Assembly (NCBI GenBank): GCA_002716825.1
Contig: PBCC01000059.1
Location: forward strand, 1-52,420
Direction: 5' to 3'
Source of the DNA: Halobacteriovorax sp.
GTDB lineage: Bacteria; Bdellovibrionota; Bacteriovoracia; Bacteriovoracales; Bacteriovoracaceae
Length of the DNA: 52,420 nt
Notes under the pieces: generated by a model
Database searches by the model: none
Seen by the model: the letters and a program-made list of their open reading frames with translations, nothing else
What the model was told of the DNA's origin: nothing
In this document: positions 52,032 through 52,420 of the stretch, piece by piece
Layout: every line of letters starts with the position of its first letter
Position numbering within the stretch: position 1 is the stretch's first letter
Position numbers and translations under genes: made by a program

Positions 52032-52420
52032 AAGTATTGCAACTGAAGATTAAGTCCATCCTCAGAACGTTCATCCTTACTCGTGAAGCGTGAACTTTCG
52101 AGTTCAAAAAATTGAGTTTTACCAAAGACGCTTAAGCCTACGGTCATCTTTCGACTTACCCAATATTCAGCGCCAAGTCGAAGGTGATAACCCAGAGAGC
52201 TTTTCACATCAACGTCTGCCTTCGACTTTGGAAGCGTTAACAGCATTCCAATGTCAGCAATCATAGCAAAGCGGTTGGTTCTAAAAAACTCTGTTTCGAG
52301 TGTTAGATCAAATGTAGGGATAGTAAAGCGAGACCATTCGTTTATGGTACTCGAGTTCTCCACAGGATGATTATAGATAAAAGTTTGCTCTAACGAAACG
52401 ATACCACTCATTGCCACTCT
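52025..52420 (-). CDS. C-terminal part of an outer-membrane barrel protein (cut by window edge)
   Basis: About 130 residues that run off the right edge. The pattern is alternating beta-strands (SSLGYHLRLGAEYWVSRKMT, then VGLSVFGKTQFFELES) and the end LQLQYFY, with a terminal aromatic residue typical of outer-membrane barrels recognised by BamA. The true start lies outside the window; the ATG near the edge is probably internal. Function unknown. Confidence 0.75.
   Translation of the reverse strand, partial: RVAMSGIVSLEQTFIYNHPVENSSTINEWSRFTIPTFDLTLETEFFRTNRFAMIADIGMLLTLPKSKADVDVKSSLGYHLRLGAEYWVSRKMTVGLSVFGKTQFFELESSRFTSKDERSEDGLNLQLQYFY

Noticed and set aside
52025..52420. Complete small gene starting at the ATG near the right edge
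   Set aside because: The frame stays open to the edge, there is no ribosome binding site or signal peptide, and the sequence looks like the last strands of a barrel.

Overview
The window is a gene-dense chromosomal stretch (about 45 protein genes; GC in the low-to-mid 40s by eye) of a Gram-negative bacterium. Outer-membrane-type beta-barrels, lipoproteins, many long exported proteins without recognisable domains, an RpoH-type sigma factor, inosine-guanosine kinase, and a mix of ATG, GTG and TTG starts point to the Bdellovibrionota, most likely a Bacteriovorax/Halobacteriovorax-like predator. That assignment is an inference; no 16S gene is present. I see no tRNA, rRNA, insertion sequence, phage or CRISPR array. 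No stretch over 300 bases lacks a gene.

Layout. 1-8609 is all minus strand: a heterodimeric ABC exporter pair (first gene cut by the left edge), lipoate-protein ligase lplA, exported unknowns, a monofunctional transglycosylase (mtgA) and a possible PD-(D/E)XK protein. 8659-14767 is the plus-strand pyrimidine operon pyrB, a fused carA-carB, and pyrF, closed by a bidirectional terminator. 14818-21582 holds an exported Cys/Tyr-rich protein, gsk, a barrel protein, a membrane-anchored unknown, a lipoprotein, a zinc-finger protein and an outer-membrane protein. 21714-23589 is a translationally coupled trio ending in a coiled coil fused to an Hsp20-like domain. 23586-29653 has an MgtC-family protein, an App1-like phosphatase, exported unknowns and an Ntn-type acyltransferase/hydrolase. 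29801-36418 is an exported-protein region: a 188-aa plus 1282-aa coupled pair, an S12 serine hydrolase, and a protein with four Cys-paired repeats. 36764-39523 is a phosphonate-type ABC importer (phnD-phnC-phnE) with a strong terminator. 39604-43776 holds exported proteins, a second App1-like phosphatase and a divergent solute-binding protein. 43828-48846 (minus) is the housekeeping block rpoH, rpsO, pnp, dut, a PHA-granule-type protein and a [2Fe-2S] ferredoxin. 48886 to the right edge has an exported unknown, a TPR-like protein and a truncated barrel.

Two themes recur. First, convergent genes are packed with no terminator: five pairs overlap by exactly four bases at their stop codons. Second, several genes have no Shine-Dalgarno sequence but a -10-like hexamer five or six bases before the start codon, suggesting leaderless transcripts, while others have inverted repeats that could hide the ribosome binding site. 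The most unusual proteins are the CarA-CarB fusion, the coiled-coil/Hsp20 protein, the four-repeat Cys protein and the 1282-aa exported protein.
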